Below are positions 15,569 to 24,781 of a stretch of DNA of 64,000 nt, one piece after another. Numbering within the stretch: position 1 is the first letter of the stretch; every line of letters starts with the position of its first letter. The stretch is from Fructobacillus pseudoficulneus (GTDB taxonomy: Bacteria > Bacillota > Bacilli > Lactobacillales > Lactobacillaceae). The notes under the pieces were generated by a model. It was not told where the DNA came from. It saw only the letters and a program-made list of their open reading frames with translations, and did not search any database. The position numbers and the translations under genes were made by a program. The stretch spans positions 49,633 through 113,632 of the forward strand of contig NZ_FNWS01000004.1 in the NCBI RefSeq assembly GCF_900108455.1. The letters are read 5' to 3'.

Positions 15569-16474
15569 ATGCAAAAGAAGAAAACCACAGCCGTTGTGGC
15601 CATTTTACTGGTAGTTTTGGCTGCAATCGCAGGATTAGTTGCCTGGCAAGGCGCTAACCAAAAAGAAGGAAAGAAGTCCGACCGTTTAACAATTGTCGCT
15701 TCAACTAACGTTTATGCCGAATTGGCAAAAACGGTTGCTGGAAAACATGCCGATGTTTCAGCAATTATCACCAAGCAATCTGTCTCACCGGAAGACTACG
15801 AACCAACCAATGCTGTTGCGAAGAAGGTGTCTAACGCAGACATCGCCTTTGGAAACGGCCTAGGTTACGATGCTTGGCTCAAAAAGTTAGCAAAGACTTC
15901 AAAAGACACCCAAGTACTGTATGTTGGGGAAGATATTTTAAACAAAAAGTCTGGTTCTAACCCACATTTGTGGAACGACCCTGACAACATGATTCAAGCC
16001 GCCCAAGGCTTAGCCGATACTTTGAGCAAGAAGGACCCTAAGCACGAGGCCGACTATCAAGCCAACGCTAAGGCTTATGCCGACAAGCTCAAGCCCGTTA
16101 CCGACAAGATTGACGAACTCGCTGCTAAGGTGGCCGGCAAGGAAGTCATCGAAACGGAACCAGTTTACGAATACATGCTTGATGCCTTAGGGGCTAAGGT
16201 CGTTGGCGACGAATTTGCCGAAGCCATCGAAGAAGGAAACGATCCTTCACCCGCTGTCCTTTCAGACATCCAAAGCAAGATTAAGAACCACGAATTGGCC
16301 TTCCTGGTCTACAACACCCAAACAACGGGTGGCACAGTTGATAAGATTGTGAAGTTGGCCAAGGATAACAACGTTCCAATCGTCAAGGTGACTGAAACAT
16401 CACCAAACAACACTTCTTACGTTGATTGGAAGCTCAGTGAATTGAAGCAAATTCAAAACATTGTGGTTAAATAA
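15569..16474 (+). CDS. Metal ABC transporter substrate-binding protein (ZnuA/TroA_b type)
   Basis: 301 aa. One N-terminal membrane segment (about residues 8-26) without a lipobox Cys, so anchored by an uncleaved signal. Cluster A-I binding-protein signatures: SVSPEDYEPTNAVAKKVSNA, NGLGYDAWLKKL, NPHLWNDPDNM, TEPVYEYMLDALGA and FAEAIEEGNDPSP, which match the TroA_b branch. The first ligand site usually reads D-P-H-x-Y-E-P; here it is S-P-E75-D-Y, so the His is lost while H133 remains. No permease or ATPase gene is adjacent, so it must use a transporter encoded elsewhere. Three consecutive ATGs exist; the third (15569) has the best spacing to GGAGG. Zn or Mn are both possible. Confidence 0.8.
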   Translation: MQKKKTTAVVAILLVVLAAIAGLVAWQGANQKEGKKSDRLTIVASTNVYAELAKTVAGKHADVSAIITKQSVSPEDYEPTNAVAKKVSNADIAFGNGLGYDAWLKKLAKTSKDTQVLYVGEDILNKKSGSNPHLWNDPDNMIQAAQGLADTLSKKDPKHEADYQANAKAYADKLKPVTDKIDELAAKVAGKEVIETEPVYEYMLDALGAKVVGDEFAEAIEEGNDPSPAVLSDIQSKIKNHELAFLVYNTQTTGGTVDKIVKLAKDNNVPIVKVTETSPNNTSYVDWKLSELKQIQNIVVK

Positions 16475-16494
16475 TGTTTTGATTAAATTTGATG

Positions 16495-16523
16495 AAGTCT
16501 GGCCTTTTTGGTCAGGCTTTTTT
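16495..16523 (+). terminator. Terminator after the metal-binding protein gene
   Basis: AAGTCTGGCC, loop TTTTT, GGTCAGGCTTTTTT with two or three wobble pairs. Confidence 0.75.
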
Positions 16524-16554
16524 GGTTGACAAAAGACCATTTAAAACATGCAAA

Positions 16555-16583
16555 TTGCTCTTTCAAACTGTTACTGTTAGAAT
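16555..16583 (+). promoter_or_regulatory. Promoter of the secreted Ser/Thr-rich protein
   Basis: -35 TTGCTC (16555-16560), 17-nt spacer, -10 TAGAAT (16578-16583) with an extended TG at 16575. Confidence 0.5.
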
Positions 16584-16622
16584 TATTCTTAGTGAGAGTA
16601 ATTATTGTGGAGGAGAAATACA

Positions 16623-17060
16623 ATGAAAAAGTTTTTTGCCTTTTTAGTTGCAGCAGTCGCATCTGCTTTGGTCGGATTTGGGATTGGCACCATTAACCAT
16701 CCCCAAGCACAACGCACCAGTTCTGCTACTTCCTCTGCTAAAAAAGCCGTAACATCTGCCAATAGCAATCAAGGCAATGATAGCAATAACCAAACGACGG
16801 CTGCGCAAAGCACAGCCTCCTCTGCAAAATCTACTTCAGCTGTCACTTCAACCGCGAAGGTTACATCCGCTCAACAAGCCATCGCAGTTCTGACCGCTGG
16901 TCTCGGTAATAACACAGATCTCGGTTACTCTGTCCTCTCGGCCGCCCCAAACGACTTTGTCATCAAAGTAGTTTCCAAATCCATCCGGGCCCAGGGAGGC
17001 ACAGGAACTGTTGGCATCTACACCGTCAGAAGTAATGGAACCTATCAATTACAATATTAA
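16623..17060 (+). CDS. Secreted Ser/Thr-rich protein with small C-terminal domain
   Basis: 145 aa. A signal peptide or anchor (KKFFAFLVAAVASALVGFGIG) is followed by about 50 residues rich in Ser, Thr, Ala, Asn and Gln, a typical wall-spanning linker. Residues about 78-145 form a compact domain (SAQQAIAVLTAGLGNN ... GTVGIYTVRSNGTYQLQY). I do not recognise the domain. No Cys. The start at 16623 has GGAGG 9 nt upstream; the frame extends back to 16605 but that part overlaps the Shine-Dalgarno. It has its own promoter and terminator, so it is monocistronic. Localisation outside the membrane is inferred from the signal and linker. Confidence 0.65.
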   Translation: MKKFFAFLVAAVASALVGFGIGTINHPQAQRTSSATSSAKKAVTSANSNQGNDSNNQTTAAQSTASSAKSTSAVTSTAKVTSAQQAIAVLTAGLGNNTDLGYSVLSAAPNDFVIKVVSKSIRAQGGTGTVGIYTVRSNGTYQLQY

Positions 17061-17067
17061 ATTTCAC

Positions 17068-17096
17068 AGCGAAAGTCGTTAGACTTTCGCTTTTTT
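17068..17096 (+). terminator. Terminator after the Ser/Thr-rich protein gene
   Basis: AGCGAAAGTC, loop GTTA, GACTTTCGCTTTTTT. Confidence 0.85.
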
Positions 17097-17239
17097 ATTC
17101 AACTTTTTTAATTCTTTTGAAAGATACGAACAATCGTGAGAATTTGAACATGATTTTAACCTTAAAAGCCAACAACTATCGTTGACATGTCGGATAAATT
17201 AAAATATGATGAGAAAAATATATGAAAAAGGAGAACATT

Positions 17240-17962
17240 ATGAAGATTGGAATCACTGCAGATGTCAATTTGCAAGAAACCCCGATTATTAATTTGCAAC
17301 TAGCAAGCTTTGCTCCAAAACCACTCTTAGACGTCGTGACGAAAAACGGCCATCTTCCCGTGGTTTTCCCCATTGCTCCTGAAGAATTGGCCGCTGACTA
17401 TGTCAGTCTTGTCGATGGTGTCATCATCCCCGGGGGTCCCGATGTTTCTCCTTCATTCTTTAATGAAGAACCAAACTTACATATCGGGACACTCTACCCC
17501 GCCCGTGACTACTTTGAACGAGCTGTCATTAAAGCCTGTATCGATCAGGGCAAACCAGTTCTAGGAATCTGCCGTGGAACACAGCTCATTAACGTTTACT
17601 ATGGCGGTAACCTTTACCAAGATTTGCCAAGTCAATACCAAGGCGATTTGATCCAGCACTCTCAGGCTTCCCGAGGCTTTGTCCCAATTCACTCTGTGGA
17701 CGTCACGGCTGATAGTTTCACGGGCCAAGTCTTTGGTGCAACTGCCTTTGTCAATTCTCGCCACCACCAAGCCATCCAGCAAGTCGGAGCCGGTTTGACC
17801 GTCACCGCTAAAGCCAAAGATGGCGTGATTGAGGCGATTGAAAACTTGGACGATTCGGTCGTTGGTGTTCAATGGCACCCTGAAAACTTGTGGCAAAACG
17901 ATTCAGCAGAGGAGCGTTTGTTTACAACTTTCTTTGACTTAGTAAAGGAAAAAGCACAATGA
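17240..17962 (+). CDS. Gamma-glutamyl-gamma-aminobutyrate hydrolase family protein (PuuD-like, peptidase C26)
   Basis: 240 aa, class I glutamine amidotransferase fold. The catalytic triad is visible: nucleophile C111 in LGICRGTQ, H213 and E215 in VQWHPEN. GGPDVSP forms the oxyanion strand and the SRHHQA turn is as in PuuD. The family hydrolyses gamma-glutamyl amides such as gamma-Glu-GABA or folyl/peptide gamma-glutamyl bonds; the exact substrate is unknown. ATG at 17240 with GGAG 6 nt upstream; an earlier ATG at 17222 lacks a site. Its stop overlaps the start of an amino-acid permease by 4 nt, so the two are coupled, which suggests uptake of the substrate or export of a product. Confidence 0.85.
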   Translation: MKIGITADVNLQETPIINLQLASFAPKPLLDVVTKNGHLPVVFPIAPEELAADYVSLVDGVIIPGGPDVSPSFFNEEPNLHIGTLYPARDYFERAVIKACIDQGKPVLGICRGTQLINVYYGGNLYQDLPSQYQGDLIQHSQASRGFVPIHSVDVTADSFTGQVFGATAFVNSRHHQAIQQVGAGLTVTAKAKDGVIEAIENLDDSVVGVQWHPENLWQNDSAEERLFTTFFDLVKEKAQ

Positions 17963-19257
17963 CAACAGATTCAAAACATAAAATTGGTTTTTTGAGTATT
18001 ATTTTCTTGGGGATTAACGGCATCATTGGTTCTGGAATTTTCCTTTTGCCCGGAACCGGAATGAAGTTGTTTGGACCAGCCAGTATCTTGGTCCTGCTCT
18101 TCGATGCCGCTTTGGCCTTCGTAATTGCGATGTGTTTCGCCGAATGTGCCAGCTTCTTTAGTAAGACGGGTGGCCCTTTCCTTTACGCCAAGGAAGCCTT
18201 CGGTGAGTTTGTCGGCTTTGAGGTCGGCTTTGTTACCTGGGCGATCCGAATCATTGCCGAAGCCACTTTGTACGTGGCCTTCGCGACAGCCCTCGGCGCT
18301 GCTTTCCCTGCCTTGGCCGGCCCCGTCGCCAAGGACGTAATTGTGACGATCATGTTTGTTCTCCTGGGCTTGCTTAATATTAGTGGTGCTAAGATTACTT
18401 CTTGGGTCGCCAACGTTGCCACTGTCAGCAAATTAGTGCCAATCTTGCTCGTCATTATCGTGGGTCTTTTCTTTATCAACACCAAGAATTTTGAACCCTT
18501 CTTTGTTCAGAAATTGACGACTGCGCCAAACTTTGCTGCTGCAGCCATCACCCTTTTCTACGTCTTTACCGGATTTGAAGGAACGGTTGTGATTGCCGGT
18601 GAACTAAAGGATGCCAAAAAGAACTTGCCAAAGGCCTTGATGATTTCAGTTGGAACAGTTGTGATTATTTATATCTTAATCATGGTCACAAGTATCGGTG
18701 TTTTGGGTCCTGATTTGAAGAACTCAGCCGCCCCATTAAAGGACACCTTCACCAAGATTGCTGGAAACTTCGGTGGTAACCTGATTACCCTTGGAACTCT
18801 TCTTTCAATCGGTGGTATCTGTATCTCATCTTCTTTCATTACCCCACGTTCTGGTGTGGCCTTGGCTGAAGATAAGATGATGCCAAAGGTCCTTGCTAAG
18901 ACTAATCAGCGTGAAGCACCCTATGTTTCCATCATCGTTTCAAGTTTGATTTCTTTGGCAATTGCCTACTCAGATACCTTTACGGCCTTGGCACAAATTA
19001 GTGCCGTTTCCCGTTTCGCCCAGTTCATTCCGACATGTATTGCGGTATTGGTCTTCCGGCGGACAAAGAAAGATGTCGCTCATTCCTTCAAGACACCACT
19101 TGGTCCAACCATTCCATTGATTGCCTTGGCCGCTTCTGGTTGGCTTCTCTGGCACGTTGATGTTAAGAGCCTTGTCTGGGGTCTTGGTGGCTTGGTCATT
19201 GCAGTACCATTCTACTTCATTGCAAAGTGGAACAACCAACGAACACAAGCAAATTAA
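17959..19257 (+). CDS. APC-superfamily amino-acid permease
   Basis: 432 aa with about 12 membrane helices. The first helix region GINGIIGSGIFLLPG is the substrate-binding signature of APC transporters. FYVFTGFEGTVVIAGELKDA (TM6 region) and ISSSFITPRSGVALAEDKMMP (TM8 region) are also typical. Likely a proton-coupled amino-acid or peptide-derivative carrier; the substrate is unknown. It overlaps the PuuD-like hydrolase by 4 nt (ATGA), so both are made together; a gamma-glutamyl compound, GABA or glutamate is a reasonable guess. Ends at a clear terminator. Confidence 0.85.
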   Translation: MTTDSKHKIGFLSIIFLGINGIIGSGIFLLPGTGMKLFGPASILVLLFDAALAFVIAMCFAECASFFSKTGGPFLYAKEAFGEFVGFEVGFVTWAIRIIAEATLYVAFATALGAAFPALAGPVAKDVIVTIMFVLLGLLNISGAKITSWVANVATVSKLVPILLVIIVGLFFINTKNFEPFFVQKLTTAPNFAAAAITLFYVFTGFEGTVVIAGELKDAKKNLPKALMISVGTVVIIYILIMVTSIGVLGPDLKNSAAPLKDTFTKIAGNFGGNLITLGTLLSIGGICISSSFITPRSGVALAEDKMMPKVLAKTNQREAPYVSIIVSSLISLAIAYSDTFTALAQISAVSRFAQFIPTCIAVLVFRRTKKDVAHSFKTPLGPTIPLIALAASGWLLWHVDVKSLVWGLGGLVIAVPFYFIAKWNNQRTQAN

Positions 19258-19266
19258 ATTGCACAA

Positions 19267-19302
19267 CAAAAAAGGCTTAGAGCGAATTGTTCTAAGCCTT
19301 TT
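19267..19302 (+). terminator. Terminator after the permease
   Basis: AAAAGGCTTAGA, loop, TCTAAGCCTTTT; convergent with argH and followed by a T run on both strands. Confidence 0.8.
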
Positions 19303-19332
19303 ACTATGAGCCGAATTTGGAGGTTACGCCGG

Positions 19333-20718
19333 TTATGACCGGTCAGCTAAAATCTGCTGGCCACGGTCGACTTCCTTTAGAACGTTCACAACGGCCGTCC
19401 CACCGAGGGAGGTCCGGCGGTTAACCGCTGTTTTTGATTCCAATTCGGCATAAACGTCAGCCTCAATATGACTATCGGCAGCTTGTAGTTCTGCCAGAGG
19501 CATCTGATTCAGTGTCTTTCCTTCTTGAATTCCCTTCAAGACCAGCTCACCAACAATGGCATGAGCTTGGCGGAACGGCACCCCCTTAGCTGCCAAATAG
19601 TCGGCCAACTCCGTGGCGTTCGAGAAGTCATCCTTGGTGGCGGCTTCCATCCGATCGGCGTGAACCGTCATCGTGGAAAGCATCCCCGTAAAGACCTTAA
19701 CAGATGCTAAAATCGTATCCATCACTTCAAATGTGGCCGCCTTATCTTCTTGCATGTCTTTGTTATAAGCAAGTGGCAGCCCCTTCATCACCGTTAGCAG
19801 CCCCATCAAGCTACCAAAGACGTGCCCGGTTTTTCCCCGAACGAGTTCGGCGAAGTCGGCATTCTTTTTTTGTGGCATGATTGATGACCCGGTTGAGAAA
19901 TTATCCGACAACTCGATGTAGTTAAATTCGTAGGTACCCCACAGAATTAACTCTTCAGCCATCCGTGATAGATGAACCATCAGAATCGACGCGTTCGACA
20001 AGAATTCGAGGGCAAAATCTCGGTCTGAAACGGCGTCTAAACTATTGTGGTAAATGCTAGCAAAGCCCAATTCGTCGGCCACCGTTTGCCGGTTAATTGG
20101 GAAAGTTGTCCCAGCTAAAGCGGCCGCACCGAGGGGCAAATTATCAGTATGCTGTTTATTAAATTCAAAACGTTCAAAGTCGCGCTGGAACATTTCAAAG
20201 TAGGCCAAAAGATAATGGCCGTAGCTGATTGGCTGCGCATGCTGCATGTGGGTATAGCCGGGCATAATCACCTCAGCGTTTTTCTTTGCCAAATCGAGTA
20301 GCGTCTGCTGCAATTCGGTGATGGCGTCTTGAACCGCCGGCAGGCGGTGTTTTACCCAAAGGTGAAAGTCGGTCGCAACTTGGTCATTGCGGGACCGGCC
20401 CGTGTGCAATTTACCGGCAACTGGGCCGATTTTTTTCGTGAGCAGCAATTCGATATTGAGGTGGATGTCCTCATTTGCAACCGAGAATTCAACCTTGCCA
20501 ACGGCGAGATCTTTTTCGATGGCATGGAGACCCGCCGTGATTTGGTCGGCCTCAGCTTGACTAATGATGCCCTGCTGGCCAAGCATTTTGACGTGGGCCA
20601 GCGAGCCCTCAATATCTTCTGCTGCTAAGCGATAATCAAAGCCGATTGAGGCACCAAATTCATCGACCCATTCTGCTGCTTTGCCAGTAAACCGGCCACC
20701 CCATAACTTATCGGACAT
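19333..20718 (-). CDS. argH: Argininosuccinate lyase
   Basis: 461 aa. Splits argininosuccinate into arginine and fumarate, the last step of arginine synthesis. Fumarase-superfamily signature [20 protein letters not shown] carries the catalytic Ser loop; [14 protein letters not shown] and [16 protein letters not shown] are the other two conserved regions. It starts 11 nt after the argG stop. It is the last gene of the T-box-controlled operon (binding protein/permease, ATPase, argG, argH). Upstream ornithine and carbamoylation genes are not in the window, so the pair may turn imported citrulline into arginine. Confidence 0.96.
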   Translation of the reverse strand: MSDKLWGGRFTGKAAEWVDEFGASIGFDYRLAAEDIEGSLAHVKMLGQQGIISQAEADQITAGLHAIEKDLAVGKVEFSVANEDIHLNIELLLTKKIGPVAGKLHTGRSRNDQVATDFHLWVKHRLPAVQDAITELQQTLLDLAKKNAEVIMPGYTHMQHAQPISYGHYLLAYFEMFQRDFERFEFNKQHTDNLPLGAAALAGTTFPINRQTVADELGFASIYHNSLDAVSDRDFALEFLSNASILMVHLSRMAEELILWGTYEFNYIELSDNFSTGSSIMPQKKNADFAELVRGKTGHVFGSLMGLLTVMKGLPLAYNKDMQEDKAATFEVMDTILASVKVFTGMLSTMTVHADRMEAATKDDFSNATELADYLAAKGVPFRQAHAIVGELVLKGIQEGKTLNQMPLAELQAADSHIEADVYAELESKTAVNRRTSLGGTAVVNVLKEVDRGQQILADRS

Positions 20719-20729
20719 TGATTCTCTCC

Positions 20730-21944
20730 TTACTTCTTTTCAACTGAGTGCACGTGGTTAACCTGCTCAAAGACCATGCTTGGTAGCGACCAGAGCTTGA
20801 TGAAGCCGCCAGCAGCAACTTGATCAAAACTATCGGCAGCCGTATAAGTTGCTAAGTTCTTGTTGTAGAGCGAGTTTTCCTCTGATTGACGGGCGATAGC
20901 AACTGCCTGGCCCTTATACAACTTCATTTTAACTGTTCCGTTCACGACGGCTTGCGTATGGTCTATGAAGGCCTGCAAGGCATCGAAAAGTGGTGTAATC
21001 CACAACGCATTGTAGATCAAATCAGTCACCTTTTGTTCAAGCAATGGCTTGTAATGGGCGACATCACGTTCGAGCGTCAGGTCTTCCAAATCCTTGTGGG
21101 CAGCCATAATCACGGCCGCGGCCGGTGCTTCGTAAACTTCACGAGACTTGATTCCCACCAAACGGTTTTCAATCTTATCGATTCGGCCAATACCGTTTTC
21201 ACCGGCAATTTTGTTGAGCTTGACAATTAAATTTGCCAAGGTCATTTTCTCACCGTTCAAGGCGACGGGCAGGCCCTTTTCAAAGGTCAAGTCGAGCAAA
21301 GTGGCTTCGTCCGGTGCTTCTTCTGGCGCAACCGTCATCCCCCAGGCATCGTCTGACGCAACGTTCCAAGGGTCTTCCAAGATACCAGCTTCATTGGCCC
21401 GGCCCCATAGGTTGGCGTCAATTGAGTATGGTGACTGCTTACCAATTGGTACCGGCACGTTATGGTCCTTGGCATAATCGATTTCTTCTTCACGTGACCA
21501 GTGGAAGTCACGAATTGGGGCTTCGATAGCCAAATCCGGATCAAGGGCATGGATGGCCGCTTCAAAACGTACTTGATCGTTTCCCTTGCCAGTTGAACCA
21601 TGAGCAATCGCATCCGCCCCATTTTCGTGAGCAATATCGACTAACTTATCAATAATCAACGGACGAGAAAGGGCTGAAACCAAGGGATAAGCGCCTTCGT
21701 AAAGGGCATTGGCCTTGATAACTGGCGCAACGTATTTGTCGGCAAATTCTTCCTTACCATCGACCACAATTGATTGAACGGCCCCAACTTGAAGCCCCTT
21801 CTTTTGGATGGCTTCCAAATCCTTGCCCCCCTGACCAACGTCTAGGACAACGGCGATTACTTCATAGCCCTTATCAATCAGCCATGGGATAGCAACTGAG
21901 GTGTCTAGTCCACCTGAGTAGGCAAGTACGATTTTCTTTGTCAT
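20730..21944 (-). CDS. argG: Argininosuccinate synthase
   Basis: 404 aa. Joins citrulline and aspartate with ATP to form argininosuccinate. The P-loop-like pyrophosphatase motif AYSGGLDTS is at residues 8-16; [15 protein letters not shown] and [19 protein letters not shown] are further hallmarks. GGAG lies 8 nt upstream of the ATG. It is 18 nt downstream of the amino-acid ABC ATPase and 11 nt upstream of argH, clearly one operon. Control is expected from the arginine-type T-box at the head of the transcript. Confidence 0.96.
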   Translation of the reverse strand: MTKKIVLAYSGGLDTSVAIPWLIDKGYEVIAVVLDVGQGGKDLEAIQKKGLQVGAVQSIVVDGKEEFADKYVAPVIKANALYEGAYPLVSALSRPLIIDKLVDIAHENGADAIAHGSTGKGNDQVRFEAAIHALDPDLAIEAPIRDFHWSREEEIDYAKDHNVPVPIGKQSPYSIDANLWGRANEAGILEDPWNVASDDAWGMTVAPEEAPDEATLLDLTFEKGLPVALNGEKMTLANLIVKLNKIAGENGIGRIDKIENRLVGIKSREVYEAPAAAVIMAAHKDLEDLTLERDVAHYKPLLEQKVTDLIYNALWITPLFDALQAFIDHTQAVVNGTVKMKLYKGQAVAIARQSEENSLYNKNLATYTAADSFDQVAAGGFIKLWSLPSMVFEQVNHVHSVEKK

Positions 21945-21962
21945 GCTTTGTTCTCCTTCGGG

Positions 21963-22709
21963 TTAGTCAGCGACAAGGACCTTGCTGATAAAGTCTTGCG
22001 TCTTTGGATTTTGTGGATTGTTGAAGAGTTCTGCTGGCGTATTCTTTTCCTGGATAACGCCATCAGCCATGAACCAGATTTCGTCGGCAACCTTCTTGGC
22101 AAAGTTCATTTCGTGAGTGACCACAACCATCGTCATCTGACCATCGGCCAATGATTGCATAACCTTCAAAACTTCGCCGACGTTTTCAGGATCAAGAGCT
22201 GAAGTTGGTTCATCAAAGAAGAGCACCTTTGGCTGCATTGCCAACGCACGGGCGATGGCGACACGCTGCTTTTGACCACCAGACAAGCTGTTTGGGAAGG
22301 CCTCGGCCTTATCGGCCAAGCCGACACTCGTCAAATACTTCATGGCAATCTTGGTCGCTTCTTCATCCGATAGTCCCTTAACACGCATTGGTGCCAATTT
22401 TAGGTTGGCTAGGACCGACATATTTGGAAAGAGGTTAAAGTTTTGGAAAACCACCCCAATTTGTTCACCCAACTTGGCCAATTCCTGGTCAGTTTGCTGG
22501 ACTAGGTCAACGCCGTTGAAGTCGACGACACCACTGGTTGGGCGTTCCAACTGGTTAATGCAGCGCAATAGGGTACTTTTACCAGAACCGGAAGGGCCGA
22601 TAATGCAGATTACCTGGCCGGCGTTAATGTCGCCGTTAATGTCCTTGAGGACATGGTTTTGTTCAAAATCTTTTTTCAAATGCTTTACTGAAATAATTGG
22701 ATTAGTCAT
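21963..22709 (-). CDS. Amino-acid ABC transporter ATP-binding protein
   Basis: 248 aa. Polar-amino-acid (GlnQ/HisP) type ATPase: Walker A GPSGSGKST at 38-46, the Q-loop segment GVVFQNFNLFPNMSVL, signature LSGGQKQR, Walker B VLFFDEPTSALDPE and the switch His in VVVTHEM. It energises the fused binding-protein/permease encoded just upstream, whose end it overlaps by 8 nt. Position in front of argGH and behind an Arg T-box suggests that the transported amino acid is arginine or a precursor such as citrulline; this is inference. Confidence 0.93.
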   Translation of the reverse strand: MTNPIISVKHLKKDFEQNHVLKDINGDINAGQVICIIGPSGSGKSTLLRCINQLERPTSGVVDFNGVDLVQQTDQELAKLGEQIGVVFQNFNLFPNMSVLANLKLAPMRVKGLSDEEATKIAMKYLTSVGLADKAEAFPNSLSGGQKQRVAIARALAMQPKVLFFDEPTSALDPENVGEVLKVMQSLADGQMTMVVVTHEMNFAKKVADEIWFMADGVIQEKNTPAELFNNPQNPKTQDFISKVLVAD

Positions 22710-24162
22710 GGTTCATCTTCCCTTCTAAGTAGTTCAAGCCCCGTGTCAAAATGAATGTCATCAAGAAGTAGATCACCATCACGACGACGATTGGTGCAAT
22801 TCCACGGTAAGTATCGGCACGAACGATGTTCAATTCATATACCAAATCCGTCACACCGATAATTGAAACGATTGAACTTTCCTTGATAACTGAAATAAAT
22901 TCATTACCCAATGCTGGCCAGATGTTCTTGAAGGCCTGTGGCAAAATAACAAAGCGCATCGCATCCTTTTGGCTCAAACCAAGGCTCTTGGCGGCTTCCT
23001 TTTGTCCCTTATCCAATGAGGTAATTCCACCACGGATAATTTCAGCAACGTAAGCACCTGAGTTCAAAGAAACAGCGATAATACCGGCAGTCAAGGCTGG
23101 CAAATTAATCAAAGCACCAAGTCCAAAGTAAACTAAGAGAATTTGAACCATCATTGGTGTTCCACGGACGATTTCGATGTATGAGATAGCAGGCCAGCTC
23201 AACAACTTGAACTTTGACATCTTCATCAAAGCCAAAACAATTCCAAGAATAATTCCAAAGGCAACTGAAACAATGGCAATCAAGGTTGTGTTCAAGAAAC
23301 CATTGTAGAAGTAGTGCCAGTACCGCAACATTGAAGTATCAACGGTGTTTTCTGACATGTGCTTTCCGGCGTTCTTAATGTAACCAGCAATCCAGCCGTT
23401 CTTTTGAATCTTAGTGATTGACTTGTTAACAGCAGCCACCAAATCAGGGTTACCCTTTGCAAAGGCAACAGCAGCTCCGGTTTCGTTAATGTCCAAGTCG
23501 TAGCCTGAATCAATCATCTTCAAGTCTTTGTCATTCTTGACGTAGGCTTCAGCGACTGGCTTTTCCATACCAACGGCAGCAACTTTGTTCGTCTTCAAGG
23601 CGAAGATCAAGTTTGGCGTCTTGTCCATTCCAACAACGGTCGCACCGCTAATCTTTTGTTGGGCAAGATCATATTGCAAGGTTCCGGTTTGAGCACCAAT
23701 CTTCAAGCCTTGCAAATCACTCCGCTTCTTATACTTTGCAGCGTCGGCCTTGTTAATCACAAAACTTTGACCACCGTTGTAGTAAACATTTGAGAAGTCA
23801 ACACTTTGACGACGTTCATCGGTTGGGTTGATTCCACCAATGGCCATGTCGACCTTGCCAGTTTCAACGGCAACAAGCAATGAACTAAAGTCCATGTTCT
23901 TAATCTTTAACTTCACACCCAAGTCTTTGGCGATTTGCTTGGCGATGTCAATGTCCATTCCAACATCCTTGGAAGAACCATTTTGGTTCACCTGAAATTC
24001 GTAAGGAGGATAATCTGGTGAAGTGGCAATCGTCAAAACACCCTTATCCTTAATCTTTTGTAAACTATCCGCATGGGCGACTTGGGTCATTCCAAACCCG
24101 GCCACCACCAAAACCGTAATGGTTACAAGCACTTGCTTGAGCCACATCTTCATCTTTCCCAT
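22702..24162 (-). CDS. Amino-acid ABC transporter substrate-binding protein fused to permease
   Basis: 486 aa. Signal peptide about 1-31 (ends THVAHA-like, QVAHADS). A type-3 periplasmic-binding domain covers about 33-270: GVLTIATSPDYPPYEF, then VDMAIGGINPTDERR and LKIGAQTGT. The permease domain follows from about 285 to 486, with the EAA loop KEAAKSLGLSQKDAMRF. Such fusions (GlnP/GlnH type) are common in lactic acid bacteria; two copies form the homodimeric transporter with the ATPase encoded next. ATG has an AGAGGG site upstream. The gene begins 36 nt after the T-box terminator, so its transcription depends on anti-termination. Substrate is inferred to be arginine or citrulline from T-box and argGH context only. 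Confidence 0.9.
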   Translation of the reverse strand: MGKMKMWLKQVLVTITVLVVAGFGMTQVAHADSLQKIKDKGVLTIATSPDYPPYEFQVNQNGSSKDVGMDIDIAKQIAKDLGVKLKIKNMDFSSLLVAVETGKVDMAIGGINPTDERRQSVDFSNVYYNGGQSFVINKADAAKYKKRSDLQGLKIGAQTGTLQYDLAQQKISGATVVGMDKTPNLIFALKTNKVAAVGMEKPVAEAYVKNDKDLKMIDSGYDLDINETGAAVAFAKGNPDLVAAVNKSITKIQKNGWIAGYIKNAGKHMSENTVDTSMLRYWHYFYNGFLNTTLIAIVSVAFGIILGIVLALMKMSKFKLLSWPAISYIEIVRGTPMMVQILLVYFGLGALINLPALTAGIIAVSLNSGAYVAEIIRGGITSLDKGQKEAAKSLGLSQKDAMRFVILPQAFKNIWPALGNEFISVIKESSIVSIIGVTDLVYELNIVRADTYRGIAPIVVVMVIYFLMTFILTRGLNYLEGKMNHD

Positions 24163-24197
24163 CTTCTTTCCCTCTTTTCCAAATTCAACTAATAAAT

Positions 24198-24459
24198 AAA
24201 AAAACGCCCTTTAGTCTTTCGACTAAAGGACGTTCTTGGACGCGGTACCACCTTACTTATACTCAAAAAGAGTATCTCTCGTTTTTCGATCTAAACTTCA
24301 AATCGTCAGCTCTGTAATGGGAGCGCCCAGTATGGTTTTCATCGCATACAACTTTAGGTGACGTTCATCTTCGCCTGCACGTGTTTCACACCAACCAACA
24401 CTTCACTGAGCTACAAAACGGGGATTACTACTTCCTAATTAACGTTTTATTATTAGTTT
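24198..24459 (-). promoter_or_regulatory. T-box leader, probably tRNA-Arg responsive
   Basis: The canonical T-box AAGGTGGTACCGCG lies at 24254-24241 on the minus strand, immediately followed by a terminator (CGTCCTTTAGTC, loop, GACTAAAGGGCG, T7). The Stem I region ahead of it contains AGCTCAGTGAAGTG and the distal GGTTGGTGTGAAACAC. Then GAACGTCACC appears, where the usual GAA-NNN-CACC layout gives CGU (Arg) as the specifier codon. The leader would read uncharged tRNA-Arg and allow transcription of the transporter and argGH when arginine is short. The T-box itself is certain; the specifier is read by eye. Confidence 0.9.
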
Positions 24460-24465
24460 TTAATA

Positions 24466-24493
24466 ATTATAGCACCAGCACCTAATCTTGCAA
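24466..24493 (-). promoter_or_regulatory. Promoter of the T-box/transporter/argGH operon
   Basis: On the minus strand TTGCAA (24493-24488), 16-nt spacer, TATAAT (24471-24466), with extended TGC before the -10. Confidence 0.65.
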
Positions 24494-24658
24494 CCCCCTT
24501 TTCGTATTTTTCTGCTGATTTTATGGAAAAATCAGACGAAAAGGTTGATTTAAAGGGAATCGTTCGGCCAATATTTTTTTGAGATTTATTTTTTAGAAGC
24601 AGATTTTTCTAATCTAAAACAAATAATTCAGAAAATTTTAATCTTTTTGATTGCAAAG

Positions 24659-24699
24659 TAAAAACCCCAGAATCTGTCTTTTGACAAATCCTGAGGTTC
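24659..24699 (-). terminator. Terminator after the giant surface protein gene
   Basis: On the minus strand AACCTCAGGATTTGTC, loop AAAA, GACAGATTCTGGGGTTTTTAC, about 80 nt past the stop. The rest of 24494-24658 is AT-rich and shows no gene. Confidence 0.75.
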
Positions 24700-24781
24700 A
24701 AACCATCATGTTTGACCATGATTATTAACGATAATGATGAGGGGAAATTCATCACAACCATCTTTTTACAAAGATAATTGT

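Noticed and set aside
21335..21634. 99-codon frame and others inside argG, purH, purL and fhs on either strand
   Set aside because: Shadow frames within well-recognised genes, with no own ribosome site or conserved motif.
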